64,000 bases of DNA from Oscillospiraceae bacterium (GTDB taxonomy: Bacteria; Bacillota; Clostridia; Oscillospirales; Ruminococcaceae): assembly GCA_020054675.1 (NCBI GenBank), contig JAIHAL010000008.1, forward strand, positions 1 to 64,000, in the 5' to 3' direction. This document shows, piece by piece, positions 41,590 through 50,964 of the stretch. Both the position numbers and the translations under genes were made by a program. A model generated the notes under the pieces. It saw nothing but the letters and a program-made list of their open reading frames with translations. It was not told the origin of the DNA and did not search any database. Numbering within the stretch: the first letter of the stretch is position 1; the number at the start of each line of letters is the position of its first letter.

Positions 41590-43722
41590 TTAATCATCTT
41601 CATTTCTTTGTGCATCTTGTACAAATGTCGTTTCGGCGGCAGGCTGGCTTTGACTTGTCTGTGCATTTGCCGGCGTGGTTTGGGCCGTTGTTTCCGAAGC
41701 TTGCGATGGAGTTTGATTTTGAGCCGCAGTTTCGGATGTCTGAGCCGCCTTTATCTCATCATATCCATAATAAGCGTCAATGATTTTTCTTACCATGTAC
41801 TTTGAATATTCGCCCTCTTCAACAATTCCAGCAAAAGCTATTTCGGGATTCCCGACAGGATAATAGCCTATAAAAGCCGAGTCCGTCTTTTCAGCAGCCC
41901 TCTGCGGGGTACCTGTTTTTATTGCAACCTTGTATGGCAAATCACTAAGCGAATATTCCCCTGCAAGGCTTTGCGACGCAAGAATCATGCCCTGTTCAAT
42001 GTAATCATAAAGCTTTGAATATTTTATATCAATTTTTGACACCACCTCAGGCTGGGTTTCCTTTATGGTTTTTTCCATATTGTAAGTATGGATGCTGTCA
42101 ACGATATAGGGCTTGTATCTTACTCCCCTGTTTGCTATCGTCATTGCCTGAACCGCCATTTGAAGAGGGCTTACGGCAATTTCAGACTGCCCTATTGCAG
42201 CTTGAAGCACCTGCCCGGGGGTCCAGTCCATGCCGAACCTGTCAAAGGTGGCAGGGCATGCAAGATATCCCTGCGCTCCCCCAAGCTCAAAGTCAAGATC
42301 CTGCCCAAGCCCGTACATTCCGGCATATTCGGTCAGCTTGTCTATTCCAAGCCTTCGTCCCACATCGTAAAAATAAATGTTGCATGAAACCTGCAAAGCC
42401 TTGACAACATTTACCGGTCCGTGCCAGCCAAGGCATTTTGGAGAAATGTCATGATAAAAAGTGTAGACATGGTTGCAGACAACTGTATCCTCCCCGGTTA
42501 CAATGCCCTCATTCATTGCAGCGGTAGCGGTTACGGTTTTAAAAGTCGACCCCGGCCTGTAAAGCCCGTCAATTGCCCTGTTAATCAGCGGCTGATGCTC
42601 CCTGCCCGCAACCTCCGAGTAATTGTTTATATAATCATTTATGTTGTATGTGGGATAATTCACCATGCCAAGCACGGCGCCGGTTTTTGCATTGAGGACC
42701 ACAACCGCGCCCGCATAGGCATTTTTGCCTTTTTCCTGCGTATGCAGCCAGTTTATGTGATTTTCAAGTATCTGCTGCAATTTTGCCTGAAACTTGCTGT
42801 CAACGGTAAGCTGAACGGTATTCCCGGGAATGGCTTCTTTTGTAACCTCAACGGAAGTAACCTCGCCATTTGAAATAGTTATCTGCCTTGTCCCGTCCTC
42901 GCCGCGCAGATATTGCTCCATAGCCTTTTCTATGCCGCTTTTGCCTATGACGTCGTTGTAGCCGTATCCCTTGTCTTTAAGCTCCTTGTATTCCTCGGCA
43001 TAAATCGGCCCCACAGTGCCTATTTCATGCGGAAGTATATCCCCCTGCTCGTAAACCCTTATTGCCTCCTCGACTATATCCACTCCGGGGAAATTGTAGG
43101 AAAGCTCTTTTATTTTTGCCACCGTATTCATCGGCACATCTTCGGCAAAGTTATAGCGGTTGCTTACGGAAAAATCCTTCAAAAGCATTTCATAGCGTAT
43201 TCCTGCAATTATGCGCTTTTCCTCATCGGTATACGAATCCGAGATTTTATATTTTTTTATAAGCTCCGCAATGCAATCGTCCGCAGTGGCATAGACCGCA
43301 AGGCGCAAATGGTTGTCGTCGCGCATCGTGGCGATATCCTTGTCCCTGTTTTCAAGGTACTCGTAAGGAGTGGTTTTTGTAATTGGAATGCTCTCAACCC
43401 ACTGCACCCCGTCCGCTTCAAGCATTTTTGCCAGCTTAAGGATTATTTCGTTTTGCTCCTGCAAATCCTTCGGGAAAAATGCTTTTTCAATTATCACATT
43501 GAATCCGACCTTGTTGCGAACGATTGCAACTCCCTTTGAGTCGACAATTTCGCCCCTTGCCGCCTTTATGGTCTGTGAACCAAGCGTGCTTGACTTCGAT
43601 TTTTCAAGGAATTCCTCCCCCTGGACTATTTGCAGCTTCATAAGCCTTATCCCGCAAAGCGCCATAGCGGTCAGGGTAAGGAAAACAAGAGTCCAAATTC
43701 TTATTTTATAAGCAATTTTCAT
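41590..43722 (-). CDS. mrdA: Penicillin-binding protein 2 (elongation transpeptidase)
   Basis: A 710-residue class B PBP that cross-links peptidoglycan during elongation. One N-terminal membrane anchor (residues 9-28) is followed by the dimerisation domain (30-330) and the transpeptidase domain. The latter has STFK (Ser392), SCN (Ser446) and KTG (602-604), all intact. The last 60 residues are a Gln/Thr/Ser/Ala-rich tail, probably disordered. Last gene of mreB-mreC-mreD-PBP2, 9 bp after mreD. Confidence 0.95.
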   Translation of the reverse strand: MKIAYKIRIWTLVFLTLTAMALCGIRLMKLQIVQGEEFLEKSKSSTLGSQTIKAARGEIVDSKGVAIVRNKVGFNVIIEKAFFPKDLQEQNEIILKLAKMLEADGVQWVESIPITKTTPYEYLENRDKDIATMRDDNHLRLAVYATADDCIAELIKKYKISDSYTDEEKRIIAGIRYEMLLKDFSVSNRYNFAEDVPMNTVAKIKELSYNFPGVDIVEEAIRVYEQGDILPHEIGTVGPIYAEEYKELKDKGYGYNDVIGKSGIEKAMEQYLRGEDGTRQITISNGEVTSVEVTKEAIPGNTVQLTVDSKFQAKLQQILENHINWLHTQEKGKNAYAGAVVVLNAKTGAVLGMVNYPTYNINDYINNYSEVAGREHQPLINRAIDGLYRPGSTFKTVTATAAMNEGIVTGEDTVVCNHVYTFYHDISPKCLGWHGPVNVVKALQVSCNIYFYDVGRRLGIDKLTEYAGMYGLGQDLDFELGGAQGYLACPATFDRFGMDWTPGQVLQAAIGQSEIAVSPLQMAVQAMTIANRGVRYKPYIVDSIHTYNMEKTIKETQPEVVSKIDIKYSKLYDYIEQGMILASQSLAGEYSLSDLPYKVAIKTGTPQRAAEKTDSAFIGYYPVGNPEIAFAGIVEEGEYSKYMVRKIIDAYYGYDEIKAAQTSETAAQNQTPSQASETTAQTTPANAQTSQSQPAAETTFVQDAQRNEDD

Positions 43723-43731
43723 AAATAAAAG

Positions 43732-44304
43732 CTACTCCTCGGAAGAACCGTCGTTTTTTTCCTCAACTAAAATTTTTATTTGCGTACCAAATTTGATTGA
43801 AACGTATTTCCCAACAAAATAAAGCAGCGCTCCGCACGCAAGCGTCCAAAGCATTTGCGGAATGTAGGTCCTCCAAAACAAAAGTCCCACGTTTTCATAG
43901 CCCCATATGGCATAATAGAAAAAATAATCAAGGACAGCGTGCAAAAAAATCGCCGCCGCGCTGATTATGAAAAATCCAAAGAAATTGCGCCTTATAAGGT
44001 ATAAGAACAAAAGCGATGAAAACATGCACAGCACCATAATCACAAAGGCATTGTAGCCAAAAACCTTTCCGCAGGCGCTATCCAGCAAAAAACCGCAGAA
44101 AAGCCCCCACATCGACGACGCAAATTCACTTTCATTCATTGAAACACAAACCGCAAACGGAATCAGCAGCAAAGGCTTTATCGGAGTTTTTGCGGAAGTG
44201 GTTATGAAAACATACAAGACCGCCGCAATAAGGACATAAGTACTCCACTTCAAAAAAAACCTTAATTTATCCGAACGTATCTTCAAAGGCCTAATCGTTC
44301 TCAT
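43732..44304 (-). CDS. mreD: Rod shape-determining protein MreD
   Basis: A 190-residue membrane protein with about five helices, matching MreD in size, hydropathy and the PLLLIPFAVCVSMNESEFASSMWGLFCGFLLD region. It works with MreC, RodA and PBP2 in the elongation complex. It overlaps mreC by 14 bp, so translation is coupled. Sequence similarity in this family is weak; the gene order makes the assignment firm. Confidence 0.93.
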   Translation of the reverse strand: MRTIRPLKIRSDKLRFFLKWSTYVLIAAVLYVFITTSAKTPIKPLLLIPFAVCVSMNESEFASSMWGLFCGFLLDSACGKVFGYNAFVIMVLCMFSSLLFLYLIRRNFFGFFIISAAAIFLHAVLDYFFYYAIWGYENVGLLFWRTYIPQMLWTLACGALLYFVGKYVSIKFGTQIKILVEEKNDGSSEE

Positions 44305-45145
44305 AGCCCTCGCCCTTTCCGTTGAAGTCGGTTATCACAAATACGTTCGTAATTGAATCCAAATCAACCGCAGGCTTGATTATGGCATAAAGCGAAAGCC
44401 CGCTTTCCTCGGTGCCTACCTCCTCGACCGTTCCTATAACCCTGTCCACCGGGAAAAGCCCGCTGTTGCCGGATGTCACTATAATATCCCCTTTTTTTAT
44501 ATCGCTTGAACGGTCGATGTACATCATTTTGCAGCGCCCCTTGCCGGCAAGCTCAACGCTGCCCTCGACAACTCCAGGGTCCTTTGTCCTTACGCAGTAT
44601 GCCCCCACAGGCACCTCCGGCGAAAGTATGGTCTGCACGCGCGAATAGGTCTTTGAAACCTTTACCACCACTCCGACAAGTCCGTTGGCGGTAATCACCG
44701 GGTCATATTTTGATATCCCGTCAGAAGAGCCCCTGTCAATTACAAATGAGCCGTACGGGTCGTTTGTCGTCCTTGCTATAACGGCGCAAGGCGGAGAAAA
44801 CACATAATCCGGAAATTCTTCTTTCAGCCCCATTATCTCGCGGAGCTGCTCATTTTCTCGCTTAACCTTGTCATAGTCCACGATTTGGCTGTAAAGCTGG
44901 CCGATTTCATCTTTAAGCTTTTGATTTTCGTCATAATACTGCTTTGCATTCCAAATCATATCAAGCGATGACTGCACCTTTGTTTTTATGTTTGTGGAAA
45001 ACCTCTGCACCGGCCCAAAAATCATCTGAATGATAGATTCGCCATCATCCGCGCCCGATGTTGCGGAGTATACCATGAGCCCCGCCAAAAAAGCAAGAAT
45101 AACCACGATTATTTTAAATTTTGTGCTCTTAAAAAAATCCTTCAC
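44291..45145 (-). CDS. mreC: Rod shape-determining protein MreC
   Basis: A 284-residue single-pass protein: membrane helix at 11-27, coiled coil around 60-105 (KDEIGQLYSQIVDYDKVKRENEQLREIMG), then the double beta-barrel domain (VIDRGSSDGISKYDPVI, GLVGVVVKVSKTYSRVQTIL, IKKGDIIVTSG). It links the cytoplasmic MreB filament to PBP2. mreB lies 95 bp upstream across a gap with a hairpin. Confidence 0.95.
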   Translation of the reverse strand: MKDFFKSTKFKIIVVILAFLAGLMVYSATSGADDGESIIQMIFGPVQRFSTNIKTKVQSSLDMIWNAKQYYDENQKLKDEIGQLYSQIVDYDKVKRENEQLREIMGLKEEFPDYVFSPPCAVIARTTNDPYGSFVIDRGSSDGISKYDPVITANGLVGVVVKVSKTYSRVQTILSPEVPVGAYCVRTKDPGVVEGSVELAGKGRCKMMYIDRSSDIKKGDIIVTSGNSGLFPVDRVIGTVEEVGTEESGLSLYAIIKPAVDLDSITNVFVITDFNGKGEGYEND

Positions 45146-45240
45146 AGCATCACCGTCCCCCGCCGCGGTTTTTCAAAAAACCCCATGCATTATTAAAAGG
45201 GCGGACAAAATCCACCCCTTTTAAAAAATCCGTTGCCAAA
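45146..45240 (-). promoter_or_regulatory. mreB-mreC gap with hairpin
   Basis: On the minus strand GGGTGGA-TTTTG-TCCGCCC (about 45,199-45,218) is followed by TTTTAAT. It may cause partial termination, giving more MreB than MreCD-PBP2. Confidence 0.5.
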
Positions 45241-46260
45241 TCAATAATACTTCGACTCGTCGTTAAGCACATCTTGGAGCTTGTCCAGATTTTCAAGCAC
45301 CTTGCCCGCGCCCTCCGCAACACAGTCCAGCGGAGCCTCGGCAATGTGCACCGGCATGCCCGTTTCCTTGTTGATAAGCTTGTCAAGACCTTTGAGCAGC
45401 GCCCCTCCCCCAGCAAGGGTAATGCCCTGGTCGATTATATCCGCCGCAAGCTCCGGCGGAGTTTTTTCAAGAGTAGTCTTTATCGCGTCAATCACATGCG
45501 AAAGCGGCTCCGACAAAGCTTCCCTTATTTCCGCGGATGTAATGGTGATGTTTTCCGGAAGCCCGTTAAGCAAGTTCCTTCCTTTGATTTCCATTGTGGT
45601 ATCCGCTTCCGACGGGTAAGCTGAACCTATGGCAATCTTTACGTTTTCGGCCGTTCTTTCGCCTATGAGAAGATTGTATTTTTTCTTTATGAAGTTTATG
45701 ATTGCAAGGTCGAATTCATCTCCCGCAACCCTCACCGAACGTGAAGTAACTATTCCTCCGAGTGAAATCACCGCAACCTCTGAAGTTCCGCCGCCTATGT
45801 CTACAATCATTGAGCCTGTCGGTTCCGCAACCCTGAGTCCTGCGCCTATTGCCGCCGCCATAGGCTCCTCTATTATTGAAACCTTTTTTGCTCCCGCATT
45901 TTCGGCAGCTTCTTTTACGGCGCGCCTTTCAACCGCAGTAACTCCCGACGGTATGCAGATAACCACTCTCGGCTTTGCAAAAACAGAGCCTGCCAGCGCC
46001 TTTTTTATAAATTCCTGAAGCATGCTTGTAGTTATGTCAAAATCAGCTATAACTCCGTCTTTAAGCGGTCTTACCGCAACGATTGAGCCCGGCGTCCTTC
46101 CTATTACGTCTTTTGCCTCCTGGCCGACGCAGCGCACCTTATCGGTTCTTGTATCCACCGCAACAACCGATGGCTCGCGGATTATAATTCCCTTTCCGCG
46201 CATATATACAAGGGTGTTGGCTGTACCCAAATCTATCCCTATATCCTTAGTAAAAAACAT
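45241..46260 (-). CDS. mreB: Rod shape-determining protein MreB
   Basis: A 339-residue actin homologue that directs lateral wall synthesis. The actin-fold motifs are present: phosphate 1 [14 protein letters not shown], connect 1 region [21 protein letters not shown], phosphate 2 [18 protein letters not shown] and adenosine [15 protein letters not shown]. It has AAAGGAG upstream and a promoter with an extended -10 at 46,306. First gene of the mre operon. Confidence 0.97.
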   Translation of the reverse strand: MFFTKDIGIDLGTANTLVYMRGKGIIIREPSVVAVDTRTDKVRCVGQEAKDVIGRTPGSIVAVRPLKDGVIADFDITTSMLQEFIKKALAGSVFAKPRVVICIPSGVTAVERRAVKEAAENAGAKKVSIIEEPMAAAIGAGLRVAEPTGSMIVDIGGGTSEVAVISLGGIVTSRSVRVAGDEFDLAIINFIKKKYNLLIGERTAENVKIAIGSAYPSEADTTMEIKGRNLLNGLPENITITSAEIREALSEPLSHVIDAIKTTLEKTPPELAADIIDQGITLAGGGALLKGLDKLINKETGMPVHIAEAPLDCVAEGAGKVLENLDKLQDVLNDESKYY

Positions 46261-46305
46261 AAGCGGCTTACTCCTTTATACAAAAATTATACTGATACAA
46301 ATTTT

Positions 46306-46334
46306 ATTATACCACACAAACCCGGTTTCCACAA
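46306..46334 (-). promoter_or_regulatory. Promoter of mreBCD-PBP2
   Basis: TTGTGG (46,329-46,334), 17-bp spacer ending in TGG (extended -10), TATAAT (46,306-46,311), minus strand. Confidence 0.7.
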
Positions 46335-46411
46335 CAATTTTTGCAAGAAAAATAACATCCGTCATTTTTGTTTATTAAGCATTAACCGCCGCCGTCAAAT
46401 TTGTAGACTTT

Positions 46412-46687
46412 TTACAAGGATTTGCAAGTTTTCCCAAAAACCAAAATCGCCGCTATGATGCAAATTATCTGCGCTATGTTTACGCTGAGCGAAAAGCCAA
46501 AAGCCACTTTTAAGACAATCAAATCAATCACCGCCGGAGAATCGGGCGAAATCCCCACGCTTTCCCCCCAAGAGAGCCATTCGAGCCATGGCACTCCACC
46601 GCAGAGCCTTGCTATTACGGAACCTGCGGCCGCTCCCGCAATAATGAAGAACAAAAATGCCACCGTGCGTTTAAGACCCTTCTGCAT
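46412..46687 (-). CDS. DUF4321 small membrane protein
   Basis: A 91-residue protein with two membrane helices and the DUF4321 pattern (VPWLEWLSWGESVGI...PAVIDLIVLKVAFGFSLSVNIAQIICIIAAI). The family is common in clostridia next to cell-division genes; its function is unknown. The start is the ATG at 46,687 with GGGAGG; a longer frame would overlap dut. Last gene of zapA-U32-dut-DUF4321. Confidence 0.88.
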   Translation of the reverse strand: MQKGLKRTVAFLFFIIAGAAAGSVIARLCGGVPWLEWLSWGESVGISPDSPAVIDLIVLKVAFGFSLSVNIAQIICIIAAILVFGKTCKSL

Positions 46688-46703
46688 AACTGCCTCCCGC
46701 GCT

Positions 46704-47144
46704 TTATTTTTCTCCCGTAGAGCCGAAGCCTCCCTCGCCGCGCCCTGTTGCGGGAAGCTCATCGGTTTCAACCAACTCCGGCAAAAACACCGGCGCCAAA
46801 ATCATCTGTGCAATCCTCTGCCCCGGCTCGACGGTATAATATTCGTTCCCAAGATTTATAAGCGGCACCATTATTTCGCCGCGATAGTCGCTGTCGACCA
46901 CTCCCACGCAGTTTGCGGGAGCAATCCCGTATTTTGACGCAAGCCCGCTCCTTGCGTAAATAAACAATGCCATGTTTTTGTCTTCAATGGCAACCGCAAT
47001 TCCTGTCGGAATTTTTGCTATCCCATGCGGTTTTATTATTACGCTTTCCTCCATGCAGGCAAAAAGGTCGTATCCCGCGCTGCCCTCGGTCGCCCTTTGC
47101 GGGAGCTTGGCATTTTCCTTTAATTTTTTTACTTTTATCTCCAT
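46704..47144 (-). CDS. dut: dUTP diphosphatase
   Basis: Hydrolyses dUTP to dUMP and PPi, keeping uracil out of DNA. The trimeric all-beta dUTPase of 146 residues shows the five family motifs: GSAGYDLFA, ARSGLASKYGI, GVVDSDYRGEI, GQRIAQM and the C-terminal P-loop-like RGEGGFGSTG. Two adjacent ATG codons (47,147 and 47,144) overlap the stop of the U32 gene; I take the second, which is eight bases from AGAGGT. Translation is probably coupled to the U32 gene. Confidence 0.95.
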   Translation of the reverse strand: MEIKVKKLKENAKLPQRATEGSAGYDLFACMEESVIIKPHGIAKIPTGIAVAIEDKNMALFIYARSGLASKYGIAPANCVGVVDSDYRGEIMVPLINLGNEYYTVEPGQRIAQMILAPVFLPELVETDELPATGRGEGGFGSTGEK

Positions 47145-49198
47145 CATCTTATACCTCTGTAATAAAGTCCTCTTGTCATTTTCGGCGGAGCAGACTCCGC
47201 CCCGTTTCTGTAAAGCCTGCATATCCTGTTTATTTCATCGGCGCTCTCATGGTAAAATTTAAGCTGCAAAAAATCCACATCCGGAATCTCATTCAGCTTA
47301 TCCGCCAAAAAAAGCGTTTCCGAATTTAAAATCTCAACATAATCTGGATTGCAGACGATGTCAAAGCTCCTTTTAGTCTTGTCAAAAAGCTTTCTCGGGC
47401 AATTCCTGCATCCGTAAAGCGCCTTGTCCGGACAGTTTTTCGCAAGCATTGCCGGAAGTTTTCCGTATGCGATTATTCCAACCGGAATTGCCTCACTCAG
47501 CCTTGAAATTTCTGAAAATTTCATTTCAAACGACAAAACGGCATCCAAAACCGAAAGCCTTGAAAGCTCCCTTAACGCAAGCGAATTTGCCGCATTCAGC
47601 CCAAACCCTCCATGCAAAGAAAGCCCAAGCTCCGCCCCCATTTTTATATGTGCGGGATTTTGGCAATAAAGCTTTGAAATCCCTTTTTCCTTTAAAATTT
47701 CAAGCTTTTTATAAATTTCCGCCTCGCGCCCGGCCATAAATCTTGGGGGAGCGGCGGCAAAAATTTCAGATTCCCCTTTAAAATCCTCCGAAAAGAATTC
47801 TTCCAGCGGCAGGATTGCCATCTGCACATCCGACAAATCAAGCCCGCCAAGAGCCTTTGCAGAAAAAAGCTCCAGCCTTAAATCAGGCTTTTCTTTTTTC
47901 TCCTTTGGACGTTTTGGAAGCGGCAAAGCAATATTCCCGACAGTATAAACAGGAGTATTATTTGCTGTTCGTATTTTATTAAGCTCTTCAACGGCCCTGC
48001 GCCTTAAATCGTTAAACGCCGATGCAGACAGCAGAAGTCCCGGCTCAATTTCGCCAAAAACCCCGTCAAATTCATAAATTGTGTCGCCAAGCTTTGAAAG
48101 CTGTCTTTCAGCCTGCTCCATATCGGATGGGCGGTTTATCGCCGCCTCAGGGATTTCTCCCAAGACCGTTGCCGTATTTCCTTTTTCATCAAAAGCGCAA
48201 AGCCTTGCCGGTTCGCCGCTTTTTATATTTATTTCAAAACGTATTTTTCCTTTTTTAATTTCCTTTTTGTATAATTCTTTAAGCTCAGGAAGCACCCTGT
48301 TCCCCGAAACAACATCTTCCTTTTCCCTTGTGCCAAACATCCCTTCGCCGGTTTTGCCCTTGAAATAGCCGTCGGTAAATCCGCTTCTTGAAAATACGGC
48401 GCGCAAGGTTTCCATATCAACAGCTTTTCCGTCAAGGGATGCCCTGCAAGCCGAAACCGCCGCCGCAACATATTCCGGCCGCTTCATCCTGCCCTCTATT
48501 TTAAATGAAGAAACCCCAATTTCCGCAAGCTCCGAAAGATACGGCACAAGAGAGAGGTCTTTAAGCGAAAGGTCATATCTTTCCTTTCCCTCGGCAGCGG
48601 AAAACGGAAGCCTGCATGCTTGGGCGCAAAGTCCCCTGTTTGCGCTCCTCGTGCCTATAAGCGCCGACATATAGCACTGCCCGGAAACAGACATGCACAG
48701 CGCCCCGTGCACAAAGGCCTCGACCTCAATTCCGGTATCGCAAAGCTCTTTAAGCTGTCCCTTTGAAAGTTCCCTTGCCGCAACAATTCTGCAAAAACCC
48801 ATTTCCCTTGCAAGCTCCGCCCCTTTTGGCGTATGGATTGTCATTTGTGTGGAAGCATGCAAAGGCATGTCCGGCAAAAGCGACCTTGCAAGCAAAGCCG
48901 TGCCGAAATCCTGTATTATAAGCGCATCAACGCCTATTTTTGCGGCATGGAGAAGGAATTTTGACAGCTTTTCCGTTTCGTCGTCAAAAACAATGGTATT
49001 TACGGCAAGATAAAGCTTTGCATCCCTCATATGGCAGAAATCTGCCGCCGCTTCAAGCTCGTCATTATCGAAATTTGCTGCATTCCTTCTGGCGGAAAAC
49101 TCCTTGCCGCCCACATAAACGGCATCCGCCCCGCATTTCACCGCAGCTTCGAGAGCCTCAAAGCTCCCCGCCGGAGCAAGGATTTCCGGCTTAAGCAT
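47144..49198 (-). CDS. Peptidase U32 family protein (DUF3656-containing)
   Basis: A 684-residue protein of the U32 collagenase-like family. The N-terminal TIM-barrel part carries PEILAPAGSFEALEAAVKCGADAVYVGG, LHASTQMTIHTPKG, and VEAFVHGALCMSVSGQCYMSALIGTRSANRG with the family Cys cluster. The C-terminal half matches the long DUF3656-bearing members. Relatives such as RlhA and TrhP hydroxylate rRNA or tRNA and contain an iron-sulfur cluster, so RNA modification is at least as likely as proteolysis. It overlaps zapA by 8 bp. Confidence 0.92.
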   Translation of the reverse strand: MLKPEILAPAGSFEALEAAVKCGADAVYVGGKEFSARRNAANFDNDELEAAADFCHMRDAKLYLAVNTIVFDDETEKLSKFLLHAAKIGVDALIIQDFGTALLARSLLPDMPLHASTQMTIHTPKGAELAREMGFCRIVAARELSKGQLKELCDTGIEVEAFVHGALCMSVSGQCYMSALIGTRSANRGLCAQACRLPFSAAEGKERYDLSLKDLSLVPYLSELAEIGVSSFKIEGRMKRPEYVAAAVSACRASLDGKAVDMETLRAVFSRSGFTDGYFKGKTGEGMFGTREKEDVVSGNRVLPELKELYKKEIKKGKIRFEINIKSGEPARLCAFDEKGNTATVLGEIPEAAINRPSDMEQAERQLSKLGDTIYEFDGVFGEIEPGLLLSASAFNDLRRRAVEELNKIRTANNTPVYTVGNIALPLPKRPKEKKEKPDLRLELFSAKALGGLDLSDVQMAILPLEEFFSEDFKGESEIFAAAPPRFMAGREAEIYKKLEILKEKGISKLYCQNPAHIKMGAELGLSLHGGFGLNAANSLALRELSRLSVLDAVLSFEMKFSEISRLSEAIPVGIIAYGKLPAMLAKNCPDKALYGCRNCPRKLFDKTKRSFDIVCNPDYVEILNSETLFLADKLNEIPDVDFLQLKFYHESADEINRICRLYRNGAESAPPKMTRGLYYRGIR

Positions 49199-49562
49199 TT
49201 ATGCTGCCTTTAAGCTGCATAAGCTTTATGTCATTTTCAAGGGAAGCAATCTTTCCGCGCAAAAGCTCAAGCTCCTTTAAAGCCTCGTCGCGCTCCATGC
49301 GCGCTCTGCCCGCATCGTCAACGTACTCCTTAATCTGCGTCCTTATGTTGTCAATGCTTTCGTTGGATTTATTTGCCTCGTCAAGGGCGGAAAGCGCGGC
49401 AATTATTGCCGCCGCCTGTATTGAAATGTTGTCGCCGCTGTTTACAAGTTCGGTTATCTGCCTGTCAAGGCGCTTTGCAAGCCCGATGACATAGCTTGGC
49501 GATTCATCCGTTTGGAGCGCATACTCCTTGCCGCAAATTGTAACCCTGACTTTGTTCTGCAT
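49191..49562 (-). CDS. zapA: Cell division protein ZapA
   Basis: A 123-residue FtsZ-associated protein. The N-terminal beta domain (KVRVTICGKEYALQTDESPSYVIGLAKRLDRQI) is followed by a coiled coil (residues about 60-118) rich in Glu, Leu and Lys. It promotes Z-ring assembly. First gene of the unit with U32, dut and DUF4321. Upstream on the minus strand TATAAT lies near a weak -35. Confidence 0.92.
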   Translation of the reverse strand: MQNKVRVTICGKEYALQTDESPSYVIGLAKRLDRQITELVNSGDNISIQAAAIIAALSALDEANKSNESIDNIRTQIKEYVDDAGRARMERDEALKELELLRGKIASLENDIKLMQLKGSINA

Positions 49563-49662
49563 ATTTTTTACTACTCCTTTTTAAATTTTGTCTTTTTACT
49601 ATGTATTATAATATATTTCATTAAAATATAAAAGACCCCGCAAAAAATTTTTTTAAAAATGC

Positions 49663-49691
49663 TTGACAAAACAAAAGGGGCATGATAAACT
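49663..49691 (+). promoter_or_regulatory. Promoter of rplJ-rplL
   Basis: TTGACA (49,663-49,668), 17-bp spacer, TAAACT (49,686-49,691). Confidence 0.85.
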
Positions 49692-49699
49692 AAATAAGC

Positions 49700-49860
49700 T
49701 AATCGTAATTCTAAAGACAGCTGGTGGCTTTTGCCGTAAGTCCAGCCGAGGAAAGAGATTGCAAAGTGAATAAAAAACTTTGTGCCTTTTTCTGTCTTTA
49801 TGCCGGAAAAGGCTTTCTTTTTTAGATAACGATGGCTTTAAAAATCCACCGGAGGTGAAA
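49700..49860 (+). promoter_or_regulatory. L10 leader (ribosomal protein L10 autoregulatory RNA)
   Basis: The leader has the typical Firmicute L10 leader layout: AAAGACAGCTGGTGG, TCCAGCCGAGGAAAG, a hairpin from AAGTTTTTT-like arms, TTTCTGTCTTT pairing back to AAAGACAG, and GCCGGAAAAGGC before a T-run. L10(L12)4 binding to this RNA represses the operon in relatives. The final AAAGGC/T-run part may act as attenuator. Confidence 0.85.
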
Positions 49861-49864
49861 TTTT

Positions 49865-50374
49865 ATGCCAAGCGAGAAGATTCTTCTCCAAAAGCAGGAA
49901 AGGGTTAATGAGCTTACTGAAATGCTCAAAGGAGCTGTTTCAGGCGTTCTGGTAGATTACAGGGGAATCACCGTTGAACAGGACACCAAGCTCAGAAAGG
50001 AGCTTAGGGAAGCGGGCATCACATACTTTGTAGAAAAGAACTCCATGCTCCGCTTTGCCCTCAAAAACGCAGGCCTTGACGGGCTTTCAAACGTTCTTGA
50101 AGGCACAACCGCAATAGCAATCAGCAGCGCTGACCAGACCGCTCCCGCAAGAATTCTCGGAAAGTTTGCCGAGAATGACAAGAGCGAAAGGTTCAAGCTC
50201 AAAGCCGGCTTTGTTGAAGGCGAAATCTATGATGCAAAGGGCGTTATGGCTCTTTCAAAGATTCCTTCAAAGGAAGTTCTCCTTTCCCAGCTTGTGGGCT
50301 CTCTCAAAGGACCCATGCAAAAGCTTGCCGCAGTGCTCAAAGCAGTTGCGGAAAAAGACTCCCCAGCGGCTTAA
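49865..50374 (+). CDS. rplJ: 50S ribosomal protein L10
   Basis: The 169-residue stalk base protein that anchors L7/L12 dimers to the 50S subunit. Family features: VLVDYRGITVEQDTKLRKELREAGI, VEKNSMLRFAL, LLSQLVGSLKGPMQKLAAVLKAV. CCGGAGGTG precedes the ATG. It is followed by rplL after 75 bp and controlled by the L10 leader upstream. Confidence 0.97.
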   Translation: MPSEKILLQKQERVNELTEMLKGAVSGVLVDYRGITVEQDTKLRKELREAGITYFVEKNSMLRFALKNAGLDGLSNVLEGTTAIAISSADQTAPARILGKFAENDKSERFKLKAGFVEGEIYDAKGVMALSKIPSKEVLLSQLVGSLKGPMQKLAAVLKAVAEKDSPAA

Positions 50375-50449
50375 TTTTTGTTTTTATCTGTACGAAATCC
50401 GATTTATCCGGCTTAAATGCCAAAAAAATTTATAAAGGAGATTATTATC

Positions 50450-50824
50450 ATGGCTTCAGAGAAAATTTTAAAGTTTATTGAAGATATCAAAGCCCTTTCA
50501 GTATTGGAGCTCGCAGAGCTCGTTGATGCTATCCAGGAAGAATTCGGCGTAACAGCAGCAGTTGCAGCAGCTCCCGCAGCAGGCGGCGCAGCAGCTCCCG
50601 CAGCTGAAGAAAAGACCGAATTCAACGTTATCCTTGCTTCCTTCGGCGACAAGAAGATGGACGTTATCAAGGTTGTTAAGGAAATCACAGGTCTTGGACT
50701 TAAAGAATCCAAGGAACTCGTTGAAGGCGCTCCTAAGGCTATCAAGGAGAACGCTTCCAAGACTGAAGCTGAAGAGCTCAAGGCTAAGCTCGAAGCTGCA
50801 GGCGCAACTGTTGAACTCAAGTAA
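50450..50824 (+). CDS. rplL: 50S ribosomal protein L7/L12
   Basis: The 124-residue stalk protein that recruits translation factors. An N-terminal dimerisation helix pair, an Ala/Pro-rich hinge ([15 protein letters not shown]) and the C-terminal factor-binding domain ([28 protein letters not shown]) are all present. The start is the ATG at 50,450 with AAAGGAG. A terminator follows. Confidence 0.98.
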   Translation: MASEKILKFIEDIKALSVLELAELVDAIQEEFGVTAAVAAAPAAGGAAAPAAEEKTEFNVILASFGDKKMDVIKVVKEITGLGLKESKELVEGAPKAIKENASKTEAEELKAKLEAAGATVELK

Positions 50825-50832
50825 TTTTTCAC

Positions 50833-50866
50833 AAATCCGGGCGGCAAAAACCGTCCGGATTTTTTA
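50833..50866 (+). terminator. rplJ-rplL terminator
   Basis: AATCCGG(G)CGG / CCG(T)CCGGATT hairpin followed by TTTTTT. Confidence 0.9.
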
Positions 50867-50964
50867 TGCAAAATTTTAAAACAAATGTTTTAATCCCCCT
50901 TTTATTTTAAGGAGAATTGTGCTATAATTCAGTTGTAATAATGTTTTTTTGGAGATGACACGCT

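Larger units (their letters stand above)
49563..49864. other. Divergent region zapA / rplJ with L10 leader
   Basis: No gene. The left third is AT-rich and holds a TATAAT for zapA; the remainder holds the rplJ promoter and the L10 leader RNA. Confidence 0.7.
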